From Symsagittifera roscoffensis (lineage: Eukaryota; Xenacoelomorpha; Acoela; Convolutidae), in assembly GCF_963678635.1 (NCBI RefSeq), contig NC_087070.1:40181831-40245830 (forward strand): DNA of 64,000 bases. The letters run 5' to 3'. Under the pieces are notes generated by a model that worked only from the letters and a program-made list of their open reading frames with translations, searched no databases and was not told the DNA's origin. Below, one piece after another: positions 50,586 through 60,817 of the stretch (positions within the stretch are counted from its first letter, which is position 1; the number at the start of each line of letters is the position of its first letter). The position numbers and the translations under genes were made by a program.

Positions 50586-50822
50586 GTGATAGTGGGAGTT
50601 ATGATGGCGATACGATGGCTGGAAGCTCATGTGAGAGAAAATAATAGACAAGAGGCGCCGACGAGAGAACAATTGCGGAAATTAGATTGTCTAAAAGATT
50701 TAGATCTTTTTGAGACAATGTGCAAAGTTCTAAACATTCCGATGGAAGTGAAGAAGATATGGGCGAGAAAACGATTGATGCCATGGTTCAGAGCCAACAT
50801 GACTGCATGGTTGTACGAGTAA
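50586..50822 (+). CDS. Unassigned short block of giant retroelement
   Basis: 78 residues in the same frame, bounded by TGA (50,565) and TAA (50,820). Hydrophobic start VGVMMAIRWLEAHV followed by charged helix-like sequence. Too short to classify; most likely polyprotein remnant. Confidence 0.4.
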   Translation: MIVGVMMAIRWLEAHVRENNRQEAPTREQLRKLDCLKDLDLFETMCKVLNIPMEVKKIWARKRLMPWFRANMTAWLYE

Positions 50823-50852
50823 GCGAAAAAGCATATATCGAAGCACGGCAGG

Positions 50853-51272
50853 GTGTACAGTGAATATCAGCTGGACATTGGGGCAGGAGCTTCCAAGCGA
50901 GCTCTCGTGACTCATCGGAATGCAGTGACCACCGCCGTGAAAAGAATTTCCAGGACGAGTGAGCGTGGTGGAAATGAGAAGGCAGAGATGCTGAAAGAAG
51001 ATTTGGAGAGAAACGTGACGTTGTGTCTCCACAACAGTTTCTGCAGAAACAGAGAATCCAACGTGGATCCCCTACCTTGCTGTAAGCAGAGGGTAGAAGA
51101 GCAGAAGTGTTGGAGGACGGCTTCCAACAGCGTCAGGATAGCCAACGATGTGCTACAAGACACGGAAACCGAAAGTGCGGAGCGGAGTAAGTATCACAGG
51201 AGGAAGAAATGGAACATTGATGGATGGTCGAGAAAACAAGAGGCAACAAGAAAGAAAATTAGAAGAATTTAG
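50853..51272 (+). CDS. C-terminal basic block of giant retroelement
   Basis: 139 residues in the same frame, open from 50,823. Contains five cysteines in a 45-residue stretch (LCLHNSFCRNRESN, then PLPCCKQRVEEQKCW) and a strongly basic end (RSKYHRRKKW and RKKIRRI). This could be a nucleic-acid-binding tail. TAG at 51,270 is followed by AT-rich non-coding DNA, so this looks like the natural end of the coding unit. Confidence 0.45.
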   Translation: MYSEYQLDIGAGASKRALVTHRNAVTTAVKRISRTSERGGNEKAEMLKEDLERNVTLCLHNSFCRNRESNVDPLPCCKQRVEEQKCWRTASNSVRIANDVLQDTETESAERSKYHRRKKWNIDGWSRKQEATRKKIRRI

Positions 51273-51662
51273 AAGTTTTAGAACTTCTAAACGACGGAAA
51301 AAGAAGAGAACAAAGGAGTGATAAAGAAAAGTTAAAACTCAGAATTGTTTTATGTGTGTGAAAAACTCAAGTGAGAAACCAAGCAACCAATTTGTAATTG
51401 AAAACTGAAACATTTAGTTGAGTTTTGAAATTGTTGCATTTATAAATTTGCATTTTGATTTTAGTTGAAGTGGCTTTAGAGACACTCACTTATTATTTAT
51501 TTAGAAAGGCTTAAGGGAAGAGTATATTTAAATATTCCAGCCTGCATGATTGTTTTTAATCACTTAGGAAGACTGATCACTTTGTGGTGCATGACTCACT
51601 TGCATGACTCATACTGTTTAATCAAAATATACACAAGAAAAGACACTAATTCTGGCTGAAAA
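51273..51662. other. Region 3' of the giant element
   Basis: Starts purine-rich ('gacggaaaaagaagagaac'), which could be a polypurine tract, then AT-rich. I could not match it to the region upstream of Gag, so no LTR is called. Confidence 0.35.
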
Positions 51663-54288
51663 AAGCAAGTTATAGATGAAAACCAAGTTTCAAGAAATCG
51701 AAAACACTGTCAACGATTGACTCAAAAAGATCTTTGATAAATTTAAGGCTAGAACTCAAGCTAAAAGATAAGAAGTCTTCGAATAAGAAGATGATTGTGC
51801 TGAAGATGAAGATGAGGATGACATGTCCACACAGTTCTTGAGAATTCAAAAAAATCAGCTGATCGACTTGAAACAGCATTTAGAGACTTATGTTAATACC
51901 TTACCGTTGTTCGGTTTCAATAGCGGTAGATACGATCTGAACCTTATCAAGTCTTATTTGCTCCCCTACCTTTTATGTGATAAAGAAATCGAACCAACAG
52001 TCATTAAAAAAAGCAAATTATTTCATATCATTCATTTTTGGAAATGTTCAGTTTCTGGACATAACGAAGTTTCTTGGAGGCGCAACAACATTGGATTCGT
52101 TTCTGAAGGCCTACAAAGCAAGTGAAACCAAAGGTTTTTCCCCTACGAATGGTTTGACACTCCAGACAATCTTGACTGTACGGAATTGCCTCCATATTAA
52201 ACCTTTTTCAGTAAACTGAGAAATCACAACCCTCTCGAGAAAGATTTCGACGATTATCAAAAACTGGTTAATGCAGTACTTCATCAAGAAAGTGCGCTGA
52301 AAAAATTACGGATTCAGTCAGTTCCACCAACCGGTTTTGAAAATTACTCTTTTTTGAAAATTATCTGGGAACAACACAGCTTGATTATTTTCAAAGACTT
52401 CTTAGGATAGTATAACAACAAAGATGTTGTTGCTACTCTTGAAGCTATGCAAAAAATGATAGAGGTTTACCATGAAAAGGGAATTGATATGTTGAAACTG
52501 GGATGTACGCATCCAAATCTTGCAAATATCTGCTTACACAAATCGACAAATCAGAAATTCTACCCGTTCTTTGAAGGAGATGAGGATTTATGTGAGAAAA
52601 TTAGACAAGACAGGACAGGTGGTCCATCAAAAGTTTTTACACGAAAAGCTGTTGTCGATCAAACATATATTCGTAACTCGTCAAATGTCTGCAAGACAAG
52701 AGTTGGAATTGACGCGAGCCAATTATATCCATTCTCAATGTGTCAAGAGATGCCGACCGGACTTTATACAAAAAGAGAGTATGACTCTGATCGATTTAAA
52801 GCTAGAAATAACAGGACAAGAAATTTCGAGAACATGGTAATGTCCTTCTATCAAGAGTTGAGACCAGAGTGTAACATTGAGAGTTTCCACGGAAAGCAGA
52901 AGAAAATTGACTGTTTCGATGTTGATGGCTACTGCGATCACTGTAAAACAGTATTTGAAGCTATGGGTTGCTACTATCACTTCTGCTCATGCCAAGAAAC
53001 CCGTCCATTGTTGTCAGAACAAGATATTGAAAGGGGAAACAAGAAACGAGAAATGGATGAGTTGAGATGAGAGTATAAAAGAAAAAAAAGGTTACAATAT
53101 TCAGGAAATGTGGGAGTGTGAATGGTGGCAGCATTTCAAATCAAATTCTTCAGTCAAGAATCATGTCAAGACAATTTTTCTGTTCAAAAGACCTCTGTCT
53201 ACTCATTTTTTACTTGACAAATCTCTTTTTGGCAATGCGGTTTAGTAGTTCCAGACGAGTTGAAGGCCACAAATACTTCTCCAAGATTCAAAACGTCTCA
53301 ATGACTTCTGTCGTAACGATATTGGAGAATATAAGAAAAGCTATGCCGAAGAAAAGGGTTTGCTGAAAAACCCACAACGAATGTTGCTTTCTAGTTTTAA
53401 ATTAAGAAATGACACAATCATTACTCCCCTCCTTGTCTTCTATCTAAGTCTTGGGCTTCAGTGTACAAAAATTTATTGGCTTGTTGAGTACAAACCTAGG
53501 TAATGTTTCAACAACTTTGTTCAATCTGTTGTTGATGCACGACAAGAAAGAGACGAGAATCCACACTCTGGAGTTGTTGCTGAGACCAAGAAGCTTCTCG
53601 GTAACAGTTCGTACGGTTATCAAATTATGGACAGATCCAGACACACGATAACCAAATATCTCGGCGATGAGAAGACACACAAAGTAATAAATGAGAAGTT
53701 TTTCAAGCAATTGATTGTTGCGAAAAAAGATTTATATGAAGTTGAACTATTAAAGTCAGCAATTGAACATAGAGAACTATTTATTGTAGGCTTTTTCATT
53801 CTTCAATATGTCAAACTTAGAACGTTGGAGTTAAACTACAACTTCTTCCACAAATATTGCGATGAGAATCTCAATTCGAGGAGTTGGAGATGGATAGGGA
53901 ATCTTTGTATCTAGCATTAGCAGAAGATAACCTGGATGACTGTATATTTATTGATAAGAAAGCACAGTGGACACTAATTCGTCGAAAAGATTGTAAGAGA
54001 CGATTTAATAGCTGATGCAACTAGAAAAAATTTTCCACGTACATGCTGCGCTGTTCACAAAAAGCATGACAAACGAGAACTTGGATTATTCAAAGAAGAA
54101 TTTTGCTGCACTGAAATGTTGGGCCTGTGCAGCAAGACGTACTACTGCTATGATAGTAAGAGCGACAAATTTAAATTTAACGGCAAAGGACTCAACAAAA
54201 GAACGCTAGAAGATACTGGGAATGAGCCAATGTCTGAATACAGGCGAGTTCTTGAAGAAGCTGTAAAATTGAAGTCGATCAATCGCGG
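51663..54288 (+). pseudogene. Family-B (protein-primed type) DNA polymerase, broken
   Basis: Pieces in three frames give, in order: an acidic start (EDEDEDDMSTQFLRIQKNQL), exonuclease-like FGFNSGRYDLNLIKSYLLPY, motif A VGIDASQLYPFSMCQ (from 52,705), motif B KLLGNSSYGYQIMDRSR (about 53,590-53,640), motif C region at about 53,886-53,925, and the late KGLNKRTLED motif (about 54,185). The polymerase would replicate a linear element from a protein primer, as in Polinton/Maverick elements. Several frameshifts and stops break it, and the motif C signature DTDS reads DRES, so it is inactive. It ends in an assembly gap. Confidence 0.85.
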
Positions 54289-54488
54289 NNNNNNNNNNNN
54301 NNNNNNNNNNNNNNNNNNNNNNNNNNNNNNNNNNNNNNNNNNNNNNNNNNNNNNNNNNNNNNNNNNNNNNNNNNNNNNNNNNNNNNNNNNNNNNNNNNNN
54401 NNNNNNNNNNNNNNNNNNNNNNNNNNNNNNNNNNNNNNNNNNNNNNNNNNNNNNNNNNNNNNNNNNNNNNNNNNNNNNNNNNNNNNNN
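54289..54488. other. Assembly gap of 200 N
   Basis: Exactly 200 N, a placeholder. It truncates the DNA polymerase just after its KGLNKR motif; the DNA on the far side does not continue the polymerase recognisably. Confidence 0.98.
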
Positions 54489-54914
54489 AAACAAATGGTT
54501 GTAAACTGTCAGTAGTTAAATAACCGTGGCTCATGATTGAGACTGGAGTTAAATGAAACAATTCAAACGTTTCAAGCTAATGATTTTCTATTCATAAATG
54601 GAAATCCTACTTTTGACGAAGTATGTTTTTTTAAACATCATTTTTGTTCATGCTGGTTTTTTCGCTTTTAGATCTTCAACTTGTTTTTCCCTAGTTTGTG
54701 GTAGTTATTAAAGTTCTTTTCAGGGAAATTTTGTTCGAAATTTTTGTCTGTTAACTATGTTTTCATTTCATTCAAATTATCAATTGCATGAATCCGTGCT
54801 TATAACTTGACAAAAACTCCTATTCGAAAAAAAAATTAGGATAACCCAAAATTATTATCAAGGACTTCGAAGTTTGGACTCATTGCTGCTGTGAAAAAAA
54901 AACTTAAAGAATAA

Positions 54915-55225
54915 CAAGCCTGCTTGTATCAGGGTGAGGCCGTGAATATTCCGACTGCCTTTTAAGGTTAATGGAGCAGTAATAACATGGAAAAACCAAA
55001 TGAAATAAAACAAAATGAAAAAAATATATATGGAAAGTCGGAACAAGACTGATCGTATCAGGGTGAAGCCCTGGATGTTCCGACTGCATTTAAGGTTTAT
55101 GGAGCAGCAGTAATAACATTTAAAAAGTTAATTGAAATAAAATACAAGACTGCTCGTATCAGTGCGAAGCCCTTAATGTTCCGACTGCCTTTTAAGGTTT
55201 ATGGAGCAGCAGTGATAACATTAAA
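54915..55225. repeat. Triplicated ~70-bp motif, ~100-130 bp spacing
   Basis: Three copies of 'gtatcaggg..aagcc..atgttccgactgc..tttaaggtttatggagcagcagtaataaca' style sequence begin near 54,921, 55,049 and 55,151, joined by AT-rich linkers. The third directly abuts the reversed long dispersed repeat at 55,253. Confidence 0.85.
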
Positions 55226-55252
55226 AAATTAATTAAAATAAATAAAAATCAT

Positions 55253-55648
55253 CACCTCACACGCCATATATAGGACAAAAAGATAGATTTTGTTCCTTGT
55301 AACAAATCAATTATGGCAATCAAGCTTCGTTCAACCAACTTGGAACAATTTCTAAGACGGATTAAATCTCCGCTTACGCGTTAATAGCGCGAATTATATC
55401 GCCCGTTAATTGTCTCAAGTTGGTCAAAATGACAATTTTTAAACCCCCATAACTTTACGAGAAATGAGCACAGGTGAATTATCTTTTCAAATTTGAGCTC
55501 AGGGCAACAATAGCTTTCAAATGACATTTTAAAAAATTCCGTCAAAAATGGCTAGTTAAGAAGTCGAAATTTGTCTGAAGAAAAACGAACCCACCCCGAG
55601 CACAAATATTCCGTTACTTTCGTATCGAAAGTCGGAACAAAAACGGCA
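55253..55648 (-). repeat. Long dispersed repeat, copy 3 (reversed, partial)
   Basis: Reverse complement of the central part of 18,626-19,425 and 27,899-28,660. Shared strings include 'cgttaattgtctcaa', 'aaacccccataacttta' and 'ttccgttactttcg'. Confidence 0.75.
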
Positions 55649-57649
55649 TATAAAAAAACTGCCGCAACTCTATTGGGTTTCAAGTTAAACATTTAGTCTT
55701 TATTTTGTGCCCAAAATTTTGCTATAGCCAAGATAATCAAAATTTTTGGCTGGAATTTGGACATCGCAATTTTTGTACTCCAAAAAATCAGTCTTGACGT
55801 CTGAAGCTTATTCAGCAGAACCCAAAGTTAGCAAAAGGTTGACGTCTACGAAAACTGGCAATTTGCTTAAAATGGAGAAATTAGGTGAGCTATATCATCG
55901 TTTTGGATTTGAACTTGTTTCCTAAAAAGTGAAAAAAAAACAGCCAAAACCTTTTCAAGTTATTTTCAGCCTTTATAGCTCTTACAAAGGCAAGAAAATT
56001 AAACCTCAAAAATCAACTGTCTCAAGCTTTTGCTCAAAAAGTTTCCCCTTGATGTGAACACTTATTAGTAGAGTATAGACAGTGTACGCCAAAGTTTACA
56101 AAAGTTGTGAGAAAACTGATTTTTTTAAACCTAGTCGCTACAATTTTGATTTTTCAAACTTCTTTTTGAGATTTTTGCTAGTCAATACAGCAAATTGTTT
56201 TTAAAATTAATAAATATAGTGCGTACTCTTATATATGTCTTGAGTCTTGGTGATTATTTTTTGCGGTTTTTTTATGAAAAAGTATTAAGATTTGTTCAGG
56301 CTCAAATTTACTTTTCTTGGTTTGACTTTTGATTTCTTTTCAAGTTCAGTTCATTTTTTTTGTTTGAAGGAACGCAAACTCTTTATAACGGATTACTTTT
56401 TATCAAAAAGCGTCATTCATAAATTGTTTCTGAAAACCACAGAATATTAGGGGCATATACTCTTTCTTTAAAAGGATCTTGTTAACTATCCCCTTCCCCC
56501 TATTTAGATTTTCAGAAATTCAACTTTGGCGGCCACATTTTCAATAGCTTAAAAAATTTTTCAGAAAAAATATTAACTAAATTCAACTCAGGACATGACC
56601 AGGAAGCTAAAAATTTATATAAAACAGTTTGCGTTCTAATCCCGAGACCCCTCCGAATTCTGGAATCCGGGGAAATAAAGTCCTTATTTCTTTCAGGAAA
56701 GCTGGACACGCCGTCCCAACACCCTTCTTTTTTTTCGGGTTCTGCGTTGTAACGATCGTAGCAGCACAATCGTTACAACTCGGAATAGCTTCTGACAATT
56801 TCCAATCACTATCTCAATCTGCTGTCGTTTTCTTGTTGTTGTTCTCACTGAGACTACTGTTGTTCTCTACGAATTCTGTTGTTCTGTTTTTTTTTAAATT
56901 TCAGTGCTCGCGAAAGATAAAAAGATTACGTATCTTTCACGTCCAAATTGAAATTTTAAAAATTAGCATGTTTGTCAAAACTAACCCCTCCTGATTTTTC
57001 TAATCGTTCAATAAGCGTGACTAATTCATAAAAACCATCAATCTTCCTAGTCAGATGTTCCATTAAAATTTCGAATGCGAACATGCATTTGATACATTTC
57101 GAACATGCATTTGCTCTCGTGAGGTGGGCGGGGGGGGGGGGAAGAAAGAAACCTAACTTTGAAAGGGAGTGCGTGCCGAAATTTTTTTGAAATCGGCTCT
57201 TTTTCCTTTTCCCCCACCTGCAAATTTTTATAATTAAAATTGATGTTCACATTGTCCGATTGTCATGGAAAATGATATGCATATTAATAAGACTATGACA
57301 AACATGTTTGGTCTTCATAATCAACCTTGTAAAAACACTAGACCATGGTTAGACCTAAAAAACGATGCTTGTGTGAGGTTAAGGGGGGATCAAAAAGAGC
57401 CTCTAGATCCGCCCCATGTCTATTTTTTTGTCACAAAATCCGAAATTCAATGAGAAACCAAGCGGAAACAAGTAATTCATGTTAGGGCTTTGATGAATTA
57501 AGACTGTGAATTGTTTTCATCTTTTTTGTCCTTTAAAAGGTTTACTATTTCTCATGCATTAAGTTACTTATTTTTTTTCAGTCTTTTTAAAAATTCCAAT
57601 TTGGATGTTTTTTTTTAATATTTTTTTTTCTATTTTTGTTTCTTTCCGC
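55649..57649. other. AT-rich intergenic DNA with hAT-like terminus
   Basis: No gene supported. A CTCTAGATCCGCCCC string near 57,400 resembles the terminus of the hAT-type MITE family, and a run of about 12 G lies near 57,130. The element boundaries could not be fixed. Confidence 0.35.
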
Positions 57650-57955
57650 GCTGTCCAGGGACATAAAGTAGCGTGCCAAGGAGAGGGAGGAGGCGCCTTT
57701 AGAAAATTTTTGATATTGGCCAGCCAAAAATGAATCTCGAATAAATATACCAATTTTTTTTGGTTAATTTAAAAAGAAAAGTGCTCCAAATGTCATTTTT
57801 AGCCTGTTTTTCAAAAATTAACTTGCGACGCCGAAAATTTTTCACTGAATTGGGTTCTTACTGTTGTTTTGGAGAGCTGGAAAAACAATTTGGTCGGCCT
57901 AAAAAAAAGCCGACAAAATTTTTATTTAATTTTTTCTGCACACGCCACTGATTGA
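57650..57955 (-). mobile_element. Diverged relative of the hAT-type MITE, inverted
   Basis: Parts such as 'ggagagctggaaaaacaatt' and 'ggtcggcctaaaaaaaagcc' match, in opposite orientation, the interior of 3290-3700. The right end 'acgccactg' is the inverse of a CAGTGGCG-type hAT terminus. The left end and target duplication are unclear. Confidence 0.5.
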
Positions 57956-58294
57956 GCGCCTCGACTTTTTTATTTTGCTAATGCGTATGTAGGGAAATCC
58001 GGGTTTATAGACTGTTCACAAGTCATTCCAATTTCAGCTGACGTGAGCTCAATCCTCCTAATGTATTTTAAGAAAACTCGGCCAAAATTGTTTCACAGCA
58101 AGAGATAGAAGCTCGGATTAATATATACTAATCAAAAGTTTGCGAAACAAAAGTTTAGCTGAACTCTACATCGAAAATCTATACGAAGCTCTAAATTTGC
58201 ATCTATAGCCTTAAACAACTGATTGATGTATATAACGTCTAGTTATGATCAGGGGAGGATCTAGGAATTTCTCGATCTACGGAAAATGCATTCC

Positions 58295-58440
58295 TCATTC
58301 AAGTGGAGAAGTGGTTACGTCTCCGCCTCTCAATCGAAAGGTCGGATGTTCGCGGCCCACCATGATCCGTGCTCGTTGCTTGAGAATGAGACAGCATTAC
58401 TCAGCCCAAAAAATAACCACAAAAAATGCATCTAGTTTTT
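58295..58440 (+). mobile_element. tRNA-like SINE
   Basis: A tRNA-like head has an A-box-like 'agtggttacgtctccgcc', an anticodon-stem-like 'ctctcaatcgaaaggtcg' and a B-box-like 'gatgttcgcggccc'. It is followed by unrelated body sequence and an A-rich end. It is not a functional tRNA, since the acceptor stem does not pair. It lies next to a hAT-like CAGGGGAGGATCTAGG terminus at 58,250. Confidence 0.45.
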
Positions 58441-58563
58441 AAGTAGGGGCACAACAGCGGTTCGCCGTGATGAGCTGTACAGCTGGTATGTTGGTCCTTT
58501 CCATCGTGGACAAATGGTCGTAAAGTGATTTTTTCTAATGAAAACGAGTCTAATTTTTTTCAG

Positions 58564-58702
58564 GGATGCGTTTGAGTGTGTCGGACAGTTGTCGGGTGTC
58601 CAACTCGGCCATCAAGAGTGCCTTAGTGGCCGCAGGGGACAAACTGAATGTCGCGTCAGGAGATCACAACATCATAGTCAATATACAGACACTCACTGAA
58701 CT
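58564..58702 (+). CDS. Candidate internal exon, unknown protein
   Basis: After a 'tttttttcag' acceptor, a GC-richer open stretch reads MRLSVSDSCRVSNSAIKSAL, then VAAGDKLNVASGDHNIIVNI, then QTLTELVK, with a weak donor at ctg|gtcaaa. The alternation of hydrophobic and charged residues looks like a folded protein, and the composition differs from surrounding AT-rich DNA. I do not recognise the family. A second frame is also open through part of it, so the frame choice is provisional. Confidence 0.45.
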
Positions 58703-59327
58703 GGTCAAAGCAATTACTTTTTTTCATGTTCGAGACATTAAGTAAATTTAGGCCACTTGAAACAACAGAAAAAAAATGTTAAAAAAACAGTGAAATAATA
58801 AAATCATTTCAAGCATTTTAATTACGGGCAGTATTTTAGATTAAAACAGTGTAATTGAGATTAATTGTAGCATAAGAAATCGAAAAATGAAGTTAAAATG
58901 GTTGACATATAAACGGGACGTTAAATTGAAACTGGAATGGAGGCTTTGTAGGAACTTCTTGCCGCGTGGGGCTGGGGGAGTTTGCACGCTTAAAACGTTG
59001 TCGGCCTTTTTCCATCAAACCATTTCCAGTTTTAGAGCTCAGTTAAAACTCTAGAATACGTTTCGGCAAAACTTTTTGTGCCGTAGTTTTTTTGAATGAA
59101 AATAGCAACAAGTCGTTAGTGATATTTTACCATCCTCAAGCAGATAAACATCCATTTACTGTAGCACCGTTGGTAGCAACTTGGACGGCGGTTCAACCCC
59201 ATTGTTCACTTCTACAATCTCACACACTTCACAACTTCATCACTGTCCAATTGGACGACGGCTCATTCAGCCTAGGTAGCTACTTATACTCAACCATTCT
59301 CATAGTTCTCACTCCCCTAGTCGAGAT
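58703..59327. other. Intron-like DNA
   Basis: No gene supported. A 'cggttcaacccc' string near 59,192 matches a Pol III B box but has no matching A box at the right spacing. Confidence 0.3.
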
Positions 59328-59648
59328 CTTGCTTAAAAACCGCTCAAGATTTCAGCGGTTTGAGCGATTTTTTGGACGATTGCGCTCAAATCGCTCAAAC
59401 CGCTCAAAAACAGCTCAAATCCTCGCAAGAAACAATCAAACCGTTCAAAAATGCCTAAATCCTTGTAACAATTGCTCAAATCTTTGGCGTTTTTTTTTGA
59501 AATTTTATCTTGAAAGTTTTCTCTCGATGTATTCGTTGCTGGGCACACATCATCAACCTTTTAAACCGCTCAAAACGCTCATTTTAAAGCAAAAATCTGA
59601 GCACAGTCGTCTAAAAAAAAACAGCTCAAACCGCTCAATTCTTGCTTA
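59328..59648. mobile_element. GCTCAAA-rich segment flanked by 8-bp direct repeats
   Basis: Many copies of 'cgctcaaa', 'accgctcaa' and their inverse 'cggtttgagcg' fill the region. The 8-mer CTTGCTTA occurs exactly at 59,328-59,335 and 59,641-59,648, compatible with a hAT-type target duplication. Terminal inverted repeats are poor, so the call is tentative. Confidence 0.4.
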
Positions 59649-59877
59649 ATTTTGGGCTGGAAACCTCGACTCGGGTCCACATTACCACTAATTGAATCCG
59701 CTCTAAGTTTTGTATTGAAACAGCAAAATAATTAATGTTGTCGATTGTGATGTAACTACAGCTTACCGCACACAGTTCTGAACACAGTTGCAATGCTGGC
59801 CAAAATTTGGAAAAATCAGGAAAATCTGTAAAATGAATCAGTAAATATATCAGCGGAACCATTGAAACAATTGCTTA

Positions 59878-60817
59878 CCCGCACTGACAAAAATGGATTT
59901 CGATCGATTTTAGTATGAAAAAAGTATGCAGATTAGATTGAAATCGATTTAAGTTGTAAAAAAGTAAGTTAGTCAAAACAAAAAATTCAGATCGATTTGG
60001 ATCGATTTTAAATCGATTTAAATCGATTTAATTTCAACGCTAAAAAAAATCGATTCCAGTCGATTTTAAATCGATTTGAATGGATCTTAAATCTGACCTA
60101 AAATGAAATCGATCCAAATCGATTTTAAATCGATTTAAATCGATTTTTTTCCACTTCTTTTTTTTCTTCAAATTTTCGAATGACAGAAAAAAGAATAAAA
60201 ATTTTTGTCACGTGTCGTTACAAATACCAAAATTGACTAAAATGCTTGCAATGCTAAAATAATGCTTGTAAAATTGACAATTTTCTTGATTTGTTACATA
60301 TGTTAATGAACAAAACCTGATTTACAATGATGATTTTCTATGATTTCATTGCATAATTTTGAAATATCTGGTACGTGTGTTTTTATTTAAAAAATCAAGA
60401 ATTTTACTTAGTTTTCTAAATTGCATGTTTTTTTTTGCCTTGTTAGCAAAAAAAAAATCGATTTTAGTGTGTCGTGAAATCCATCGAAATCGATTTGAAT
60501 CGATTTTTTAGACAGTTAAATCGATTTAAAATTTTCAAAAAGATCGATTTAAATCGATTTAAAATGGATTTAAGTGAGATTCTGATGGATTTAAGTGAGA
60601 TTCCGATGGATTTTAGTGAGTCGGAAAATCCATCGAAATCGATTTAAATCGATTTTTTAGACACTTAAATCGATTTAAAATTTTCAAAAAAATCGATTTA
60701 AATCGATTTAAAATCCATTTGAGTTCGTAAAATGGTCATGGTTAATCGATTTAAATCGATTTAAAATCGATTTAAAATCGATTTAAATCGACCGGAAACC
60801 ATTTCTGTCAGTGCGGG
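59878..60817. mobile_element. 940-bp MITE filled with ATCGATTT palindromes
   Basis: The ends are near-perfect inverted repeats: CCCGCACTGACAAAAATGG at the left and its complement with one mismatch (CCATTTCTGTCAGTGCGGG) at the right. They are flanked on both sides by TA, fitting a Tc1/mariner-type target duplication. The interior is dozens of 'aaatcgattt' palindromes with variants around a less repetitive centre (about 60,170-60,460). No open frame for a transposase. Confidence 0.88.

Larger units (their letters stand above)
34648..51272 (+). mobile_element. Giant Ty3/gypsy-like retroelement with SGNH domain and long 3' coding extension
   Basis: About 16.6 kb of almost continuous coding DNA, richer in G+C than its AT-rich flanks. 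Order: Gag, protease, RT, RNase H, integrase, SGNH hydrolase, a duplicated protease segment, then five or more further blocks of unknown protein. Gag and protease share frame 1; from 38,919 to 51,272 all blocks share one other frame and are separated only by single stops (44,484; 45,369; 47,859; 48,300; 49,473; 50,400; 50,565; 50,820). The frame change before RT is explained by a 10-nt deletion relative to the second protease copy. The ancestor may thus have been one enormous polyprotein. Giant gypsy elements such as Burro and Ogre are a precedent for size. Confidence 0.85.

Noticed and set aside
51273-51662. 3' LTR of the giant retroelement
   Set aside because: A purine-rich start is visible, but no matching sequence was found upstream of Gag at 34,115-34,647.
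54148-54561. Open frames across the second gap
   Set aside because: These are artefacts of the N run; only the + strand part before 54,289 is polymerase sequence.
59092-59649. 185-codon open frame on the + strand
   Set aside because: It runs through the GCTCAAA repeat segment and has no coherent protein features; the second half is repeat translation.
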